From an uncultured Eubacteriales bacterium (GTDB lineage: Bacteria > Bacillota > Clostridia > Christensenellales > CAG-917), in NCBI GenBank assembly GCA_900547975.1, contig URIX01000024.1, positions 1 to 24,833 on the forward strand: DNA of 24,833 nucleotides. Reading direction: 5' to 3'. This document shows, piece by piece, positions 5,949 to 12,733 of the stretch (its first letter is position 1; each line of letters begins with the position of its first letter). A program made the translations under genes and the position numbers. The notes beneath the pieces were generated by a model. It saw only the letters and a list, made by a program, of their open reading frames with translations. It did no database searches and had not been told where the DNA came from.

Positions 5949-5979
5949 CAACTTTTTGAAAGTTTGCGCCATATTCTCT

Positions 5980-6795
5980 TTATTTTTGTCTATTGCAAAG
6001 CGCGTCGGCAAATTCGGACAATTCTTTTGCGTCCGAAAAGTTCAAACTTATCTCTCTTGCTCTCTGCGTTTTGGCGTTGAGCAACGCGCGCGTTTCGTCC
6101 GCGCCGAGCACCGACACTATGCTTCCGTCCTCGCCCTCGTCCAAAAGGTCGTCGGCAAGTTGGAAGGCAACGCCGATATTCAAAGCGTATTCGCCGATTT
6201 TTTCTATCTGCTCGAAATCGGCGTTCGCGCATATCGCGCCCGAGGTGAACGCGCCTGCGATTAAAGCGGCGGTTTTTTGCGAGTACATATCGAGAAAATC
6301 GTCCGCAATCTCGCAACCGTGCAAATCGTTCGCTTGACCGAGCACCATACGTTTTGCCGCACCGGTTATCTCTTGCGCCGCCCTCGCGAAATGCGAGCCG
6401 TACACTCTTGCGCCGTCAAGCAACACGCACGAGGCGAGCGTGAGAAGTTGGTCGCCTATCAGAATACCGTTTGCGTGTCCGAACTTTTTGTGTACGGAAA
6501 GTTTGCCTCTGCGATAGTCGTCGTTGTCCATCGCTGGCAAATCGTCGTGAACGAGCGAATAGTTGTGGATAAGTTCGACCGCCACCGCAAGACGGATAAC
6601 TTCGTCGACTTCGGTGTCTTTGCCTATGGCGCGCGCTCCGTAATACACGCAAAGCGGGCGCACGCGTTTGCCGCCTTCGAGCGCGGCGTATCGCATACCC
6701 TCGTCAATGACGGAATTGCCATCGCCTATCGCATTTTTGAGCGACTGCTCGAACATAACGAGAAATTCGTTTTTGTCAATCGTCGAGATTTTCAT
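5980..6795 (-). CDS. ispA: Farnesyl diphosphate synthase (short-chain polyprenyl synthase)
   Basis: 271 residues. It condenses isopentenyl diphosphate with dimethylallyl and geranyl diphosphate to farnesyl diphosphate, the precursor of undecaprenyl phosphate and quinone side chains. GGKRVRP at 41-47 binds substrate. The first aspartate-rich motif is DDLPAMD at 84-90, the DDxxxxD form with a two-residue insertion typical of bacterial farnesyl synthases, with an aromatic residue (Tyr79) five positions before it, which favours a short product. The second motif is FQLADDLLD at 211-219. The stretch after it (EGEDGSIVSVLGADE) departs from the usual GK-GKD pattern. It starts 2 bases after the xseB stop with no strong ribosome binding site, so it is probably translationally coupled. 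The xseA-xseB-ispA order is standard in Firmicutes. Confidence 0.93.
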   Translation of the reverse strand: MKISTIDKNEFLVMFEQSLKNAIGDGNSVIDEGMRYAALEGGKRVRPLCVYYGARAIGKDTEVDEVIRLAVAVELIHNYSLVHDDLPAMDNDDYRRGKLSVHKKFGHANGILIGDQLLTLASCVLLDGARVYGSHFARAAQEITGAAKRMVLGQANDLHGCEIADDFLDMYSQKTAALIAGAFTSGAICANADFEQIEKIGEYALNIGVAFQLADDLLDEGEDGSIVSVLGADETRALLNAKTQRAREISLNFSDAKELSEFADALCNRQK

Positions 6796-6797
6796 AA

Positions 6798-7016
6798 TCA
6801 GTCGAGTTTCAATTCTTCGGTGAGATTGTTGATGTCATCCACGAGCAAAGCGAGTTTGCCTTTTTCGGCTTTTAGGTCGGCAATGCAAACCTTGCTCAGT
6901 TCGATACCCTTTTCAAAAGCCTTGACCGCCTCGTCGAGAGGGATGTCGCCTTCGAGTTGTTTTACGATTGCTTCGAGTTCGCCCAAAGCGTCCTCAAACT
7001 TTTTGATTTCAGCCAT
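6798..7016 (-). CDS. xseB: Exodeoxyribonuclease VII small subunit
   Basis: 72 residues, the usual size. Two helices predicted from FEDALGELEAIVKQLE (7-22) and LDEAVKAFEKGIELSKVCIADLKAEKGK, with the conserved acidic FE..L..LE.IV..LE start and the PLDEA-F-KG centre. Small subunits coat the long helical part of XseA to form exonuclease VII, which degrades single-stranded DNA to oligonucleotides. The start codon overlaps the end of xseA by 8 bases, so the two subunits are translationally coupled. It is followed directly by ispA. Confidence 0.95.
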   Translation of the reverse strand: MAEIKKFEDALGELEAIVKQLEGDIPLDEAVKAFEKGIELSKVCIADLKAEKGKLALLVDDINNLTEELKLD

Positions 7017-8235
7017 TATTTTTCACCTCGAAAATTTCTATTTTGTTTACTTGCGCCTCAATCGCGCCGTCCGAACCCGTTGCCGTAACGGTATCGCCGA
7101 TTTTGAGATTCGCAACTTTGTTTATGGTTTTGCCCTGCGTTTGGATTCTGAAATATCCGCGCTTCAAAGTTTTGAGCGGCGAGAGATTGTCGAGCGAGGA
7201 TATAGCCTTGTCCGCCCTTGCGTCCGCAATCTCGAACTTCCTCTCTATCTGCGATTTAGCTCGTTGCATAAGGAACTCGATTTTGTGTCCTCTCTGCAAA
7301 TAGAACTCGGAAGCGAGCCGCCTCAACTTGTTGCAACTTATCTGCACTGCCGAACTTTTCCTCTCGTACGCACGCGAGGCGTTGACGGAAAGTCTGCGCA
7401 TATTCTGTTTCAATTCGTCGGCGAGCGCATAGTAGTCGTACGCCACGAGTTCGCCTGCCGCCGTCGGGGTCGCCGCGCGTTTGTCGGCAACGAAGTCGCA
7501 AAGCGAGAAGTCGGTTTCGTGTCCGACTGCGGACACGACGGGCGTTTTCATTTTGTACACCGCTCTGACGAGCGTTTCGTCGTAGAACGGCGCAAGGTCT
7601 TCGAGCGAGCCTCCGCCCCTTGCAATCACGATGACGTCGTAGCCGAGATTGTCAACGCGTTCGAGCACCTTTGCGATTTCCTTGCCCGCGCCCTCGCCCT
7701 GCACTCTGACGTCTTTGACCACGATGTCGATGACGGGATTTTTGCGCCGCACCGTAGTCACGATGTCGCGAATGACCGCGCCCGTTTTGGACGTGACGAC
7801 AAGCACGTTTTTGGCAAATTGCGGAATGGGTTTTTTGTGCGCCTCGTCAAACAAACCTTCCTCTTGCAGTTTTGCTTTGAGTCTTTCAAATTCCAAAAAC
7901 AGCATTCCTTGTCCTACGGGGGTCATAGAACTCACTTGCAACGAGAGTCTGCCGCCCTTGACGTAGTAGTCGAGCGAGCCGCGCGCAATGACGCTTTCGC
8001 CGTCTTTGGGAACGTAGGTTTTTTGCGCGTAGAAACACACGCAGGAAAGTTGCGAGAATTTATCCTTCAATGTGAAGTAAGCGTGAGGCCCTGAAAACTT
8101 ATAGCCCGAAATCTCGCCGAAAACTTCCAAACCTTTGAATATCGGGGCGTCAATACACGATTTTATCGTGGCATTAACCTCGCTTACGGATATTGTATTT
8201 TCAGAAAATGGGGTTTTATCTGACACAATCGACAC
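7009..8235 (-). CDS. xseA: Exodeoxyribonuclease VII large subunit
   Basis: 408 residues when started at the GTG at 8233-8235, which has AAAGGTG six bases upstream. An in-frame ATG at 8275-8277 would add 14 residues but lacks a ribosome binding site. Numbering from the GTG: an N-terminal OB-fold begins around SVSEVN (16-21), then the exonuclease VII large-subunit domain with VVTSKTGAVIRDI (~146-158), ARGGGSLEDL (205-214), VGHETDFSLCDFVADKRAATPTA (~237-259), then a long helical region and a C-terminal LKRGY segment. Together with XseB it degrades single-stranded DNA from both ends in the cytoplasm. A terminator-like hairpin separates it from nusB, so expression may be partly independent. Confidence 0.95.
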   Translation of the reverse strand: MSIVSDKTPFSENTISVSEVNATIKSCIDAPIFKGLEVFGEISGYKFSGPHAYFTLKDKFSQLSCVCFYAQKTYVPKDGESVIARGSLDYYVKGGRLSLQVSSMTPVGQGMLFLEFERLKAKLQEEGLFDEAHKKPIPQFAKNVLVVTSKTGAVIRDIVTTVRRKNPVIDIVVKDVRVQGEGAGKEIAKVLERVDNLGYDVIVIARGGGSLEDLAPFYDETLVRAVYKMKTPVVSAVGHETDFSLCDFVADKRAATPTAAGELVAYDYYALADELKQNMRRLSVNASRAYERKSSAVQISCNKLRRLASEFYLQRGHKIEFLMQRAKSQIERKFEIADARADKAISSLDNLSPLKTLKRGYFRIQTQGKTINKVANLKIGDTVTATGSDGAIEAQVNKIEIFEVKNNG

Positions 8236-8297
8236 TTTATACACCTTTTTTGCAGTAAAACACCGATTTTTCGGCATTTTTGCGCTGTTTTTGAGTT

Positions 8298-8359
8298 AAA
8301 AAATCCCGAAATATCAAACATTTGCACTTCAATTCTGCGCCGTTTGAAAATTTCGGGAT
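8298..8359 (-). terminator. Terminator or attenuator between nusB and xseA
   Basis: On the minus strand ATCCCGAAAT (8359-8350) pairs with ATTTCGGGAT (8312-8303), 10 perfect pairs, and inside it TCAAAC (8347-8342) pairs with GTTTGA (8319-8314). A run of six T follows. It begins 13 bases after the nusB stop. The large internal loop is unusual for a plain terminator. Confidence 0.7.
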
Positions 8360-8372
8360 AGTTTGGCAACGT

Positions 8373-8768
8373 TTAGTCTATATCTTTCACTATCTTTGCA
8401 AGCACGCCGTTTACGAAAGAGCCGGATTTGTCCGTGCCGTACTTCTTTGAAAGTTCGACCGCCTCGTTTATTACCACTGCGTTCGGCGCGGTATGTTCCA
8501 AAAGTTCATACGTCGCAACCAAAAGCACCGCATAGTCGGGACGATACACTCTTTCGAGCGTGTAGCCTTCCAGATGGCTTTCGATAATCTTTTTTAGTTT
8601 CTCGTCGTTTGTGACAACGCCGAGGTACGTCGAATTGATATATTGTCTGTCGTCTTCGGTGAGGTCGCTGTCAACGAGCATCAATTCCAAAGTTGACTCG
8701 TTCACCGAGCCGTAGAAGGTGTACTCGAACACCAGTTTGAACACGTTTTCTCTTGCTATTCTTCTCAT
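8373..8768 (-). CDS. nusB: Transcription antitermination factor NusB
   Basis: 131 residues, all-helical, normal length. RRIARENVFKLVFEY (2-16) is the N-terminal arginine-rich helix that binds boxA RNA. YRPDYAVLLVATYELLE and VINEAVELSKKYGTDKSGSFVNGVLAKI (~98-125) are the family's conserved C-terminal helices. NusB with S10 (NusE) binds boxA in rRNA leaders and prevents premature termination. The gene starts 2 bases after the yqhY stop, in the order yqhY-nusB as in Bacillus subtilis, and shares the promoter at 9094-9122. Confidence 0.95.
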   Translation of the reverse strand: MRRIARENVFKLVFEYTFYGSVNESTLELMLVDSDLTEDDRQYINSTYLGVVTNDEKLKKIIESHLEGYTLERVYRPDYAVLLVATYELLEHTAPNAVVINEAVELSKKYGTDKSGSFVNGVLAKIVKDID

Positions 8769-8770
8769 AA

Positions 8771-9073
8771 TTATTGCGCTACGTTTACCGTGACAACCTG
8801 CACGTTTACGGACTGAACCTTAAACTTGGTTGCGCCTTCGATTTGTTTTTTGACTTTCTCTTGCAAAACCGCCACTTGCGTCGGGACGCTGTATCCCAAA
8901 TCGATACTCACGAAAAAGTCGACGGTGACCTTTTCGTTGGGCAAAACGTATACGGACACCGCGCCGCGATTGCGCTTTGAATTGAGAAGGCGTATGCCCT
9001 CGACGCCTTGCGCCGCTTCGGTTGCGAGCGAAACGAGTACGTCGTTCAATACCGGTGATTTTTCTTTTGCCAT
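8771..9073 (-). CDS. yqhY: Asp23/Gls24 (DUF322) family protein, YqhY type
   Basis: 100 residues. The alternating strand-helix pattern with VTVDFFVSIDLGYSVPTQVAVLQEKVKKQIEGATKF (~49-84) and the V-SVNVQVVTVNV end is typical of the Asp23 family. The position directly before nusB and after spoIIIAH fits YqhY of Bacillus subtilis, where loss of the protein disturbs fatty-acid (acetyl-CoA carboxylase) control. The accB and accC genes that lie between spoIIIAH and yqhY in B. subtilis are missing here. GAGGTC precedes the ATG, and a strong promoter lies just upstream. Confidence 0.9.
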   Translation of the reverse strand: MAKEKSPVLNDVLVSLATEAAQGVEGIRLLNSKRNRGAVSVYVLPNEKVTVDFFVSIDLGYSVPTQVAVLQEKVKKQIEGATKFKVQSVNVQVVTVNVAQ

Positions 9074-9093
9074 ATTCGACCTCTTTTTTGATT

Positions 9094-9122
9094 ATTATAT
9101 CACACGCAAAAAATTATATCAA
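9094..9122 (-). promoter_or_regulatory. Promoter of yqhY-nusB
   Basis: On the minus strand TTGATA (9117-9122), a 17-base spacer, then TATAAT (9094-9099). This near-consensus sigma-A promoter lets the housekeeping genes yqhY and nusB be expressed outside sporulation. Confidence 0.85.
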
Positions 9123-9130
9123 CCGCTCGC

Positions 9131-9192
9131 AAAAATTATTTTGAGCGTAAAGCGGCGCAAGAACGAAAGCGCACCGCTCTTGCGATGCGCTC
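9131..9192 (-). terminator. Possible terminator after spoIIIAH
   Basis: On the minus strand CGCAAGA (~9184-9178) pairs with TCTTGCG further on, enclosed by GAGCG/CGCTC, and the hairpin is followed by AAAATAATTTTT. An alternative AGCGG/CCGCT stem overlaps it. The T-run is short and set back, so the terminator call is uncertain. A run of seven G (minus strand, 9207-9201) lies between the spoIIIAH stop and the hairpin. Confidence 0.4.
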
Positions 9193-9212
9193 TATCTTAT
9201 CCCCCCCCTATG

Positions 9213-9707
9213 TCAGTTGAAAGGAATGACTTTGACCTCTGTCGGTTTGAACGTTGTTTCCGACACGACGACGGAAAGAATTTGATTTGCCTGTTCGGGG
9301 CTTAGTTCGCTCTGCCCGACCACAATGCTCACGCCCTTGTCGCTTATCGTGACGATTGCGTCCTCGAATCCTCTGCCCTTGATGAGAGTTTCCAGAGCAA
9401 GTTCCTTTTCCATTCTTTCCACAAGCAACATTTTTTGTTCTTGCGCCGTGGTCTTTGCGCTTTCGGAACTGTCTTGAGAATTCATAATGGCGTCAAGATA
9501 CAAGAACTCGGATTCTCTCGTTGCGTCGCGGTCGCTTCTCGCCGCCGCAAAGAAGGTTTGCGTTACGGTGTTTGGTTGCCCGATTGCGTCGTCGGACGTC
9601 TTGTTGAGTTTGTCGCTCAAAACGAAGTTCAGTACGCCCGTTGCAACGAGCAAGGCAACCATAACCGACAAAACGATTATCTTTTTGGTTTTTGCTTTCA
9701 TTTTCAT
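9213..9707 (-). CDS. spoIIIAH: Stage III sporulation protein AH
   Basis: 164 residues. One transmembrane helix at 10-30, then an extracytoplasmic region with a charged helix (TFFAAARSDRDATRESEFLYLDAI, 51-74) and a ring-building (YscJ/FliF-like) domain: EKELALETLIKGRGFEDAIVTISDKGVSIVV (100-130) and the closing TTFKPTEVKVIP. SpoIIIAH sits in the mother-cell membrane and binds SpoIIQ of the forespore across the intermembrane space, forming the channel that keeps the engulfed forespore metabolically active. It has a perfect AGGAGG five bases before the ATG, the strongest ribosome binding site of the operon, and is the last gene of spoIIIA. Confidence 0.94.
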   Translation of the reverse strand: MKMKAKTKKIIVLSVMVALLVATGVLNFVLSDKLNKTSDDAIGQPNTVTQTFFAAARSDRDATRESEFLYLDAIMNSQDSSESAKTTAQEQKMLLVERMEKELALETLIKGRGFEDAIVTISDKGVSIVVGQSELSPEQANQILSVVVSETTFKPTEVKVIPFN

Positions 9708-9726
9708 ATATTCCTCCTATAGGTTC

Positions 9727-10110
9727 TCATTTTGTGCGACTCATAACGCTCACGATTTCGGAATCCACGCCGAGCGCAGACGACGCCGCCTGCAAAAGTC
9801 TGAGTCTTACGAGCGGATTGTTTGCGCCGTCCGCAATGACGAGTACGCCGACCACCTGTCCCGACGATTTCGTTATCATCGTTTCCACTTCGCCCGCGCC
9901 TTCCACCGAAGAAAGTATGCTCGAAAGCCTCGTTTCTTCGTCGTTCTGAAAGGTCTGCGCGCTTTGTTTTGTCGTCGCTACGTTAGAGTATATGATGAGC
10001 GCGATTGCAATTATGAATATCAAAACGATAATCTTTATATTTTTTATCCCTTTGATTTTCTCGAAAACGCCTTTCGCGTCGGCTTTGATTTTGTCAATCC
10101 CTTCGCTCAT
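9727..10110 (-). CDS. spoIIIAG: Stage III sporulation protein AG, short form
   Basis: 127 residues against roughly 230 in Bacillus subtilis. A cytoplasmic N-terminal helix, a transmembrane helix at ~26-42, then RLSSILSSVEGAGEVETMI (61-79) and GVLVIADGANNPLVRLRLLQAASSALGVDSEIVSVM (88-123), the two conserved halves of its ring-building domain. In B. subtilis a large beta insertion separates these halves and forms part of the 30-subunit ring wall; here only TKSSGQVV (80-87) lies between. The stop codon and following gene are normal, so this does not look like a frameshift. There is no good ribosome binding site before the ATG, and an unusual 244-base gap separates it from spoIIIAF. Confidence 0.92.
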   Translation of the reverse strand: MSEGIDKIKADAKGVFEKIKGIKNIKIIVLIFIIAIALIIYSNVATTKQSAQTFQNDEETRLSSILSSVEGAGEVETMITKSSGQVVGVLVIADGANNPLVRLRLLQAASSALGVDSEIVSVMSRTK

Positions 10111-10354
10111 ATCAAAATATATATCGAGTGTTTTTCAAATATTCCGCAAATTATATAAAAGACGTAAAAAGCGGCAAATTATCCATAAAAATTCAACGCA
10201 AAATCTCGCCGAAAATCGTGCTTTTCGCGCGCACGCGCGCACGCGAAATTTTGATGTACCTGCGGGCGCGCGTGCGCGCGCATAGAGGCTTTTTTATAGC
10301 GGTTTTCACCGTTTTCAAACCGTATTTTTTACCGTTTTCAAGCAGAACTCAGAA
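10111..10354 (-). promoter_or_regulatory. Spacer between spoIIIAF and spoIIIAG with a GC hairpin and possible promoter
   Basis: The other spoIIIA genes are nearly contiguous or 10-74 bases apart, so 244 bases is unusual. It contains the 15-bp GC stem at 10226-10280, an ACCGTTTTCAA direct repeat (10308-10318 and 10331-10341), and a sigma-A-like sequence on the minus strand close to spoIIIAG (TTGCCG, 16 bases, TATAAT, about 10153-10180). An internal promoter inside the spoIIIA locus is known in B. subtilis, so separate transcription of AG and AH would not be unprecedented. No reading frame with a ribosome binding site is present. Confidence 0.5.
10226..10280. repeat. 15-bp GC-rich hairpin made of alternating purine-pyrimidine tracts
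   Basis: 10226-10240 pairs perfectly with 10266-10280 (15 bp, 14 of them G-C) around a 25-base loop. Both arms are strictly alternating purine-pyrimidine tracts, 20 bases at 10226-10245 and 19 bases at 10266-10284, the composition known to favour left-handed Z-DNA. On the plus strand a T-run (10290-10295) lies 9 bases after the stem. Confidence 0.7.
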
Positions 10355-10792
10355 TCAAAATTCGCTGTAAATAACCCGCACTATATTCTTTGAAACGTTC
10401 AGTGTTTCGGAAGCGATAGCGACGATTTTTTCGCCCGATATTTGAGTTTTTTCAACGTATACCCAAACGCTCATAGCAACCGTTCCGTTATAATTTATCT
10501 CCACACTACTATCGCACCCCTCGTTTTTAAGAGCAAGGCGCACCCTTTCGCTCGCCTTCAACGTAAGGTCAAGACCCGTCGAAACGCTCGCATCGTTTTT
10601 TGAAAACATATCGTCTACGTTCAACGTCCATTCCGCTTTGGCTATGGTCGGAATTATCGAAGCAATGGCAAACACGACGAGCAGCGAAAACGCGCCCTTT
10701 ATATACTTCGTGCTTTTTCCGCTCGGCAAAACTATTTCGAGAAGTACGCCAAGACATATTACCCCCACAACAGACATTATCCATGCGCTCAT
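10355..10792 (-). CDS. spoIIIAF: Stage III sporulation protein AF
   Basis: 145 residues. Two transmembrane helices in the first ~50 residues (MSAWIMSVVGVICLGVLLEIVLP and YIKGAFSLLVVFAIASIIP), then an extracytoplasmic ring-like domain with ASERVRLALKNEGCDSSVEINY and a C-terminal SKNIVRVIYSEF strand. It is a mother-cell membrane component of the SpoIIIA-SpoIIQ channel. The ATG is separated by one base from the spoIIIAE stop (TGATATG), and GGGGTG upstream serves as ribosome binding site, so it is coupled to spoIIIAE. Confidence 0.92.
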   Translation of the reverse strand: MSAWIMSVVGVICLGVLLEIVLPSGKSTKYIKGAFSLLVVFAIASIIPTIAKAEWTLNVDDMFSKNDASVSTGLDLTLKASERVRLALKNEGCDSSVEINYNGTVAMSVWVYVEKTQISGEKIVAIASETLNVSKNIVRVIYSEF

Positions 10793-10793
10793 A

Positions 10794-12065
10794 TCACACC
10801 CCGAAATTGCAAGACGATATCAAAAGCATAAGAAGCAAGAAGAACAAAAACGCAACGCCTGCAAGCGCGGTTATTAGCAGATTCATATTTTGTGACACCG
10901 AAAACAACAGTCCCGACGTTCGCGAATCGCCGAGCGGCTCGCATATGGCGGAAGTGAGTTTAAGCACGAGCGAAAATATCACCACTTTGAGGATAGGGAA
11001 AGCGGCAACGGCGCACAGTACGATTGCGCCGGTATAGCCGAGCGCGTTTTTGACGAGTACGACCGAAGCCGTGAGCAAATCCAGTCCGTCGGACAGATAG
11101 CCGCCCAAAATGGGAACATAACTCGAAACCGCGAATTTTGCGACGTTGAATCCGAATTTATCCACCGCGCCGCCCGTTATCCCCTGCACCGTGAGAAAGG
11201 TTGCGTATATACCGAACGCTATCCCGACAAGCCAACCCGCAGCGGACTTTATGAGTTTTGCGAGTTTGTCGAGTTTGACCGTCGTCGAAATATTACCCAC
11301 GACGCAAAACACTATGCAAGCAATAAACGAAGGCAAAACCACCGTCGTGACAAGTTTCATAATAAACGTGCCGAGTACTGCCATAAGCGGCGAATACCCC
11401 GCGACCGTCGTCGTCGCGCCTAGTGCCGAAAGCAAGGTCAACAGCACGGGAAAAATCACGTCCGCAAATTTTGACATCGCGTTTATCGCGTCGCTCACCG
11501 TCTTTATTATGCTTGCGATTCCGCTCATAAGCACTATGACGATTGCCGAATAACAAACCGTGTGAACGACCTCTGTCGTCGAGTTATTGAGAAAGTCGCC
11601 CGTGAGCGAACACAGCATATTTTTCAAAAGGCAGATTATGACTATCGTCAAAAAACTCGGCAAAAACGACAAAAAATATCTTCCTGCCGATTTTGAAAGC
11701 AAGGTTATGAAACTCTCGTAAAAACTGCGAGGCTCGCCGTTTACGAGAGATTTCAGCGCGTGCTTTATATCTTCAATCGACACTGCCTCGCTTTCCTCTT
11801 GTCCGAGCGAATCCAAAAACTCTTGCAACGCTTTGAGGTCGAGCCCGTCGATAACCTCGTCAACCGTCGAATTGAATTCCTTTTCGATTTCTTCTTGCGA
11901 CTTTTCGGCGGCGTACGCGTAGTCGCCGTCCGAAAAAACATAAGAAATCACCGCGAAAAAACTTATGAAAAGCACGCAAAAAAACGCAAAAAAACGGCGT
12001 TTTTTTACACTTTTTTCAACGCGAATCACAGGCTTGATTTTGATGGAAAACTCGAATTTTCTCAT
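10794..12065 (-). CDS. spoIIIAE: Stage III sporulation protein AE
   Basis: 423 residues. A hydrophobic helix at ~26-46 looks like a signal peptide or anchor, followed by a ~85-residue acidic extracytoplasmic stretch (LDSLGQEESEAVSIEDIKHALKSLV). From ~130 onwards there are about seven transmembrane helices, with conserved SLTGDFLN, GYSPLMAVLGTF and LGDSRTSGLL segments. It is the polytopic permease-like component of the SpoIIIA channel. The start overlaps the spoIIIAD stop by 4 bases (ATGA), a sign of translational coupling. Confidence 0.94.
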   Translation of the reverse strand: MRKFEFSIKIKPVIRVEKSVKKRRFFAFFCVLFISFFAVISYVFSDGDYAYAAEKSQEEIEKEFNSTVDEVIDGLDLKALQEFLDSLGQEESEAVSIEDIKHALKSLVNGEPRSFYESFITLLSKSAGRYFLSFLPSFLTIVIICLLKNMLCSLTGDFLNNSTTEVVHTVCYSAIVIVLMSGIASIIKTVSDAINAMSKFADVIFPVLLTLLSALGATTTVAGYSPLMAVLGTFIMKLVTTVVLPSFIACIVFCVVGNISTTVKLDKLAKLIKSAAGWLVGIAFGIYATFLTVQGITGGAVDKFGFNVAKFAVSSYVPILGGYLSDGLDLLTASVVLVKNALGYTGAIVLCAVAAFPILKVVIFSLVLKLTSAICEPLGDSRTSGLLFSVSQNMNLLITALAGVAFLFFLLLMLLISSCNFGV

Positions 12066-12451
12066 ATTGTCGAAACGAGCGCGGACACCACGTTCACAAG
12101 GGATTTGACGATTGATATGCTCATCAAAAATATCGTGATTTTGCCGCCGAATTGCAGTTTTTGCGCAATGGAATCACACCCCGCGTCCGATGCGACGGAG
12201 GACGAATATTCCGTCAGATACCCTATGCCGATAATCTTCAAAACCGCCGAAAACACCTCGTCGTTTATGCCGCTTTTTTCCACAATAGAGTCGAAAGCAA
12301 GCACCACTTCCCCAAGCGCGGACAACATACTTATAACCATAACGACGCCCGTCGCTATGGTTGCAAATACGCTGAATTCGGGCTTTGAATTTTTGAGCAA
12401 AGTCACAGCAACTATGCCAGTCAAAGCAATTCCGACAAGTTTGAAAATCAT
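12062..12451 (-). CDS. spoIIIAD: Stage III sporulation protein AD
   Basis: 129 residues, three to four hydrophobic helices (MIFKLVGIALTGIVAVTLL, TIATGVVMVISMLSAL, and a C-terminal ITIFLMSISIVKSLVNVVSALV). VLKIIGIGYLTEYSSSVASDAGCDSIAQKLQFGGK (70-104) is the strongly conserved family core. It is homologous to SpoIIIAC and part of the mother-cell side of the feeding channel. GAAGGT precedes the ATG. The 74-base gap before it carries a stable hairpin, while its end overlaps spoIIIAE. Confidence 0.93.
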   Translation of the reverse strand: MIFKLVGIALTGIVAVTLLKNSKPEFSVFATIATGVVMVISMLSALGEVVLAFDSIVEKSGINDEVFSAVLKIIGIGYLTEYSSSVASDAGCDSIAQKLQFGGKITIFLMSISIVKSLVNVVSALVSTI

Positions 12452-12487
12452 ATCTACCTTCTGTTTTATCGCAATTCAAACAAGTGT

Positions 12488-12522
12488 GTTTCGACAATTC
12501 ACGATGTTTATCGTGTCGAAAC
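12488..12522 (-). promoter_or_regulatory. Hairpin between spoIIIAC and spoIIIAD
   Basis: GTTTCGAC (12488-12495) pairs perfectly with GTCGAAAC (12515-12522), and inside it ACGAT pairs with ATCGT around a 4-base loop with a bulge on one side. It occupies the middle of a 74-base spacer within a tightly packed operon. No T-run follows, so an mRNA-stability or translation-control role is more likely than termination. Confidence 0.5.
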
Positions 12523-12525
12523 GTA

Positions 12526-12723
12526 TCAATAAAGTGCCAGTATCGACTTAAGCGTATCAAACAAGCCGCCGAGCATATCAAGCACCAGAACCGCCACTAT
12601 GATAAGTCCCGCAAGCGTTGCGAACGTTGCGATTTCGTCGCGGTCGCTCTTTTTCAGTATCACGCAAACGATTGCCGTGAGCAACCCTACCCCTGCAATT
12701 TTCAATATAATGTTTACATCCAT
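12526..12723 (-). CDS. spoIIIAC: Stage III sporulation protein AC
   Basis: 65 residues, the usual very small size. Two transmembrane helices (IILKIAGVGLLTAIVCVIL and ATLAGLIIVAVLVLDMLGGL) joined by the polar loop KKSDRDEIA, which is the family signature. GAGGAA precedes the ATG, 10 bases after the spoIIIAB stop. It is a membrane subunit of the SpoIIIA channel. Confidence 0.93.
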   Translation of the reverse strand: MDVNIILKIAGVGLLTAIVCVILKKSDRDEIATFATLAGLIIVAVLVLDMLGGLFDTLKSILALY

Positions 12724-12733
12724 ATTTTCTTCC

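Noticed and set aside
6277..8094. Long plus-strand open frame (~605 codons) opposite ispA, xseB and xseA
   Set aside because: It lies entirely on the complement of three well-conserved genes, its translation is Arg/Phe/Val-rich without recognisable domains, and no ribosome binding site precedes it.
8236..8277. ATG at 8275-8277 as the xseA start
   Set aside because: No Shine-Dalgarno sequence; the GTG at 8233-8235 has AAAGGTG at the right distance and keeps the whole conserved protein.
9201..9207. Run of seven C (seven G on the minus strand) as a phase-variable tract
   Set aside because: It lies after the spoIIIAH stop, not in a reading frame or promoter spacer, so length change would not switch a gene.
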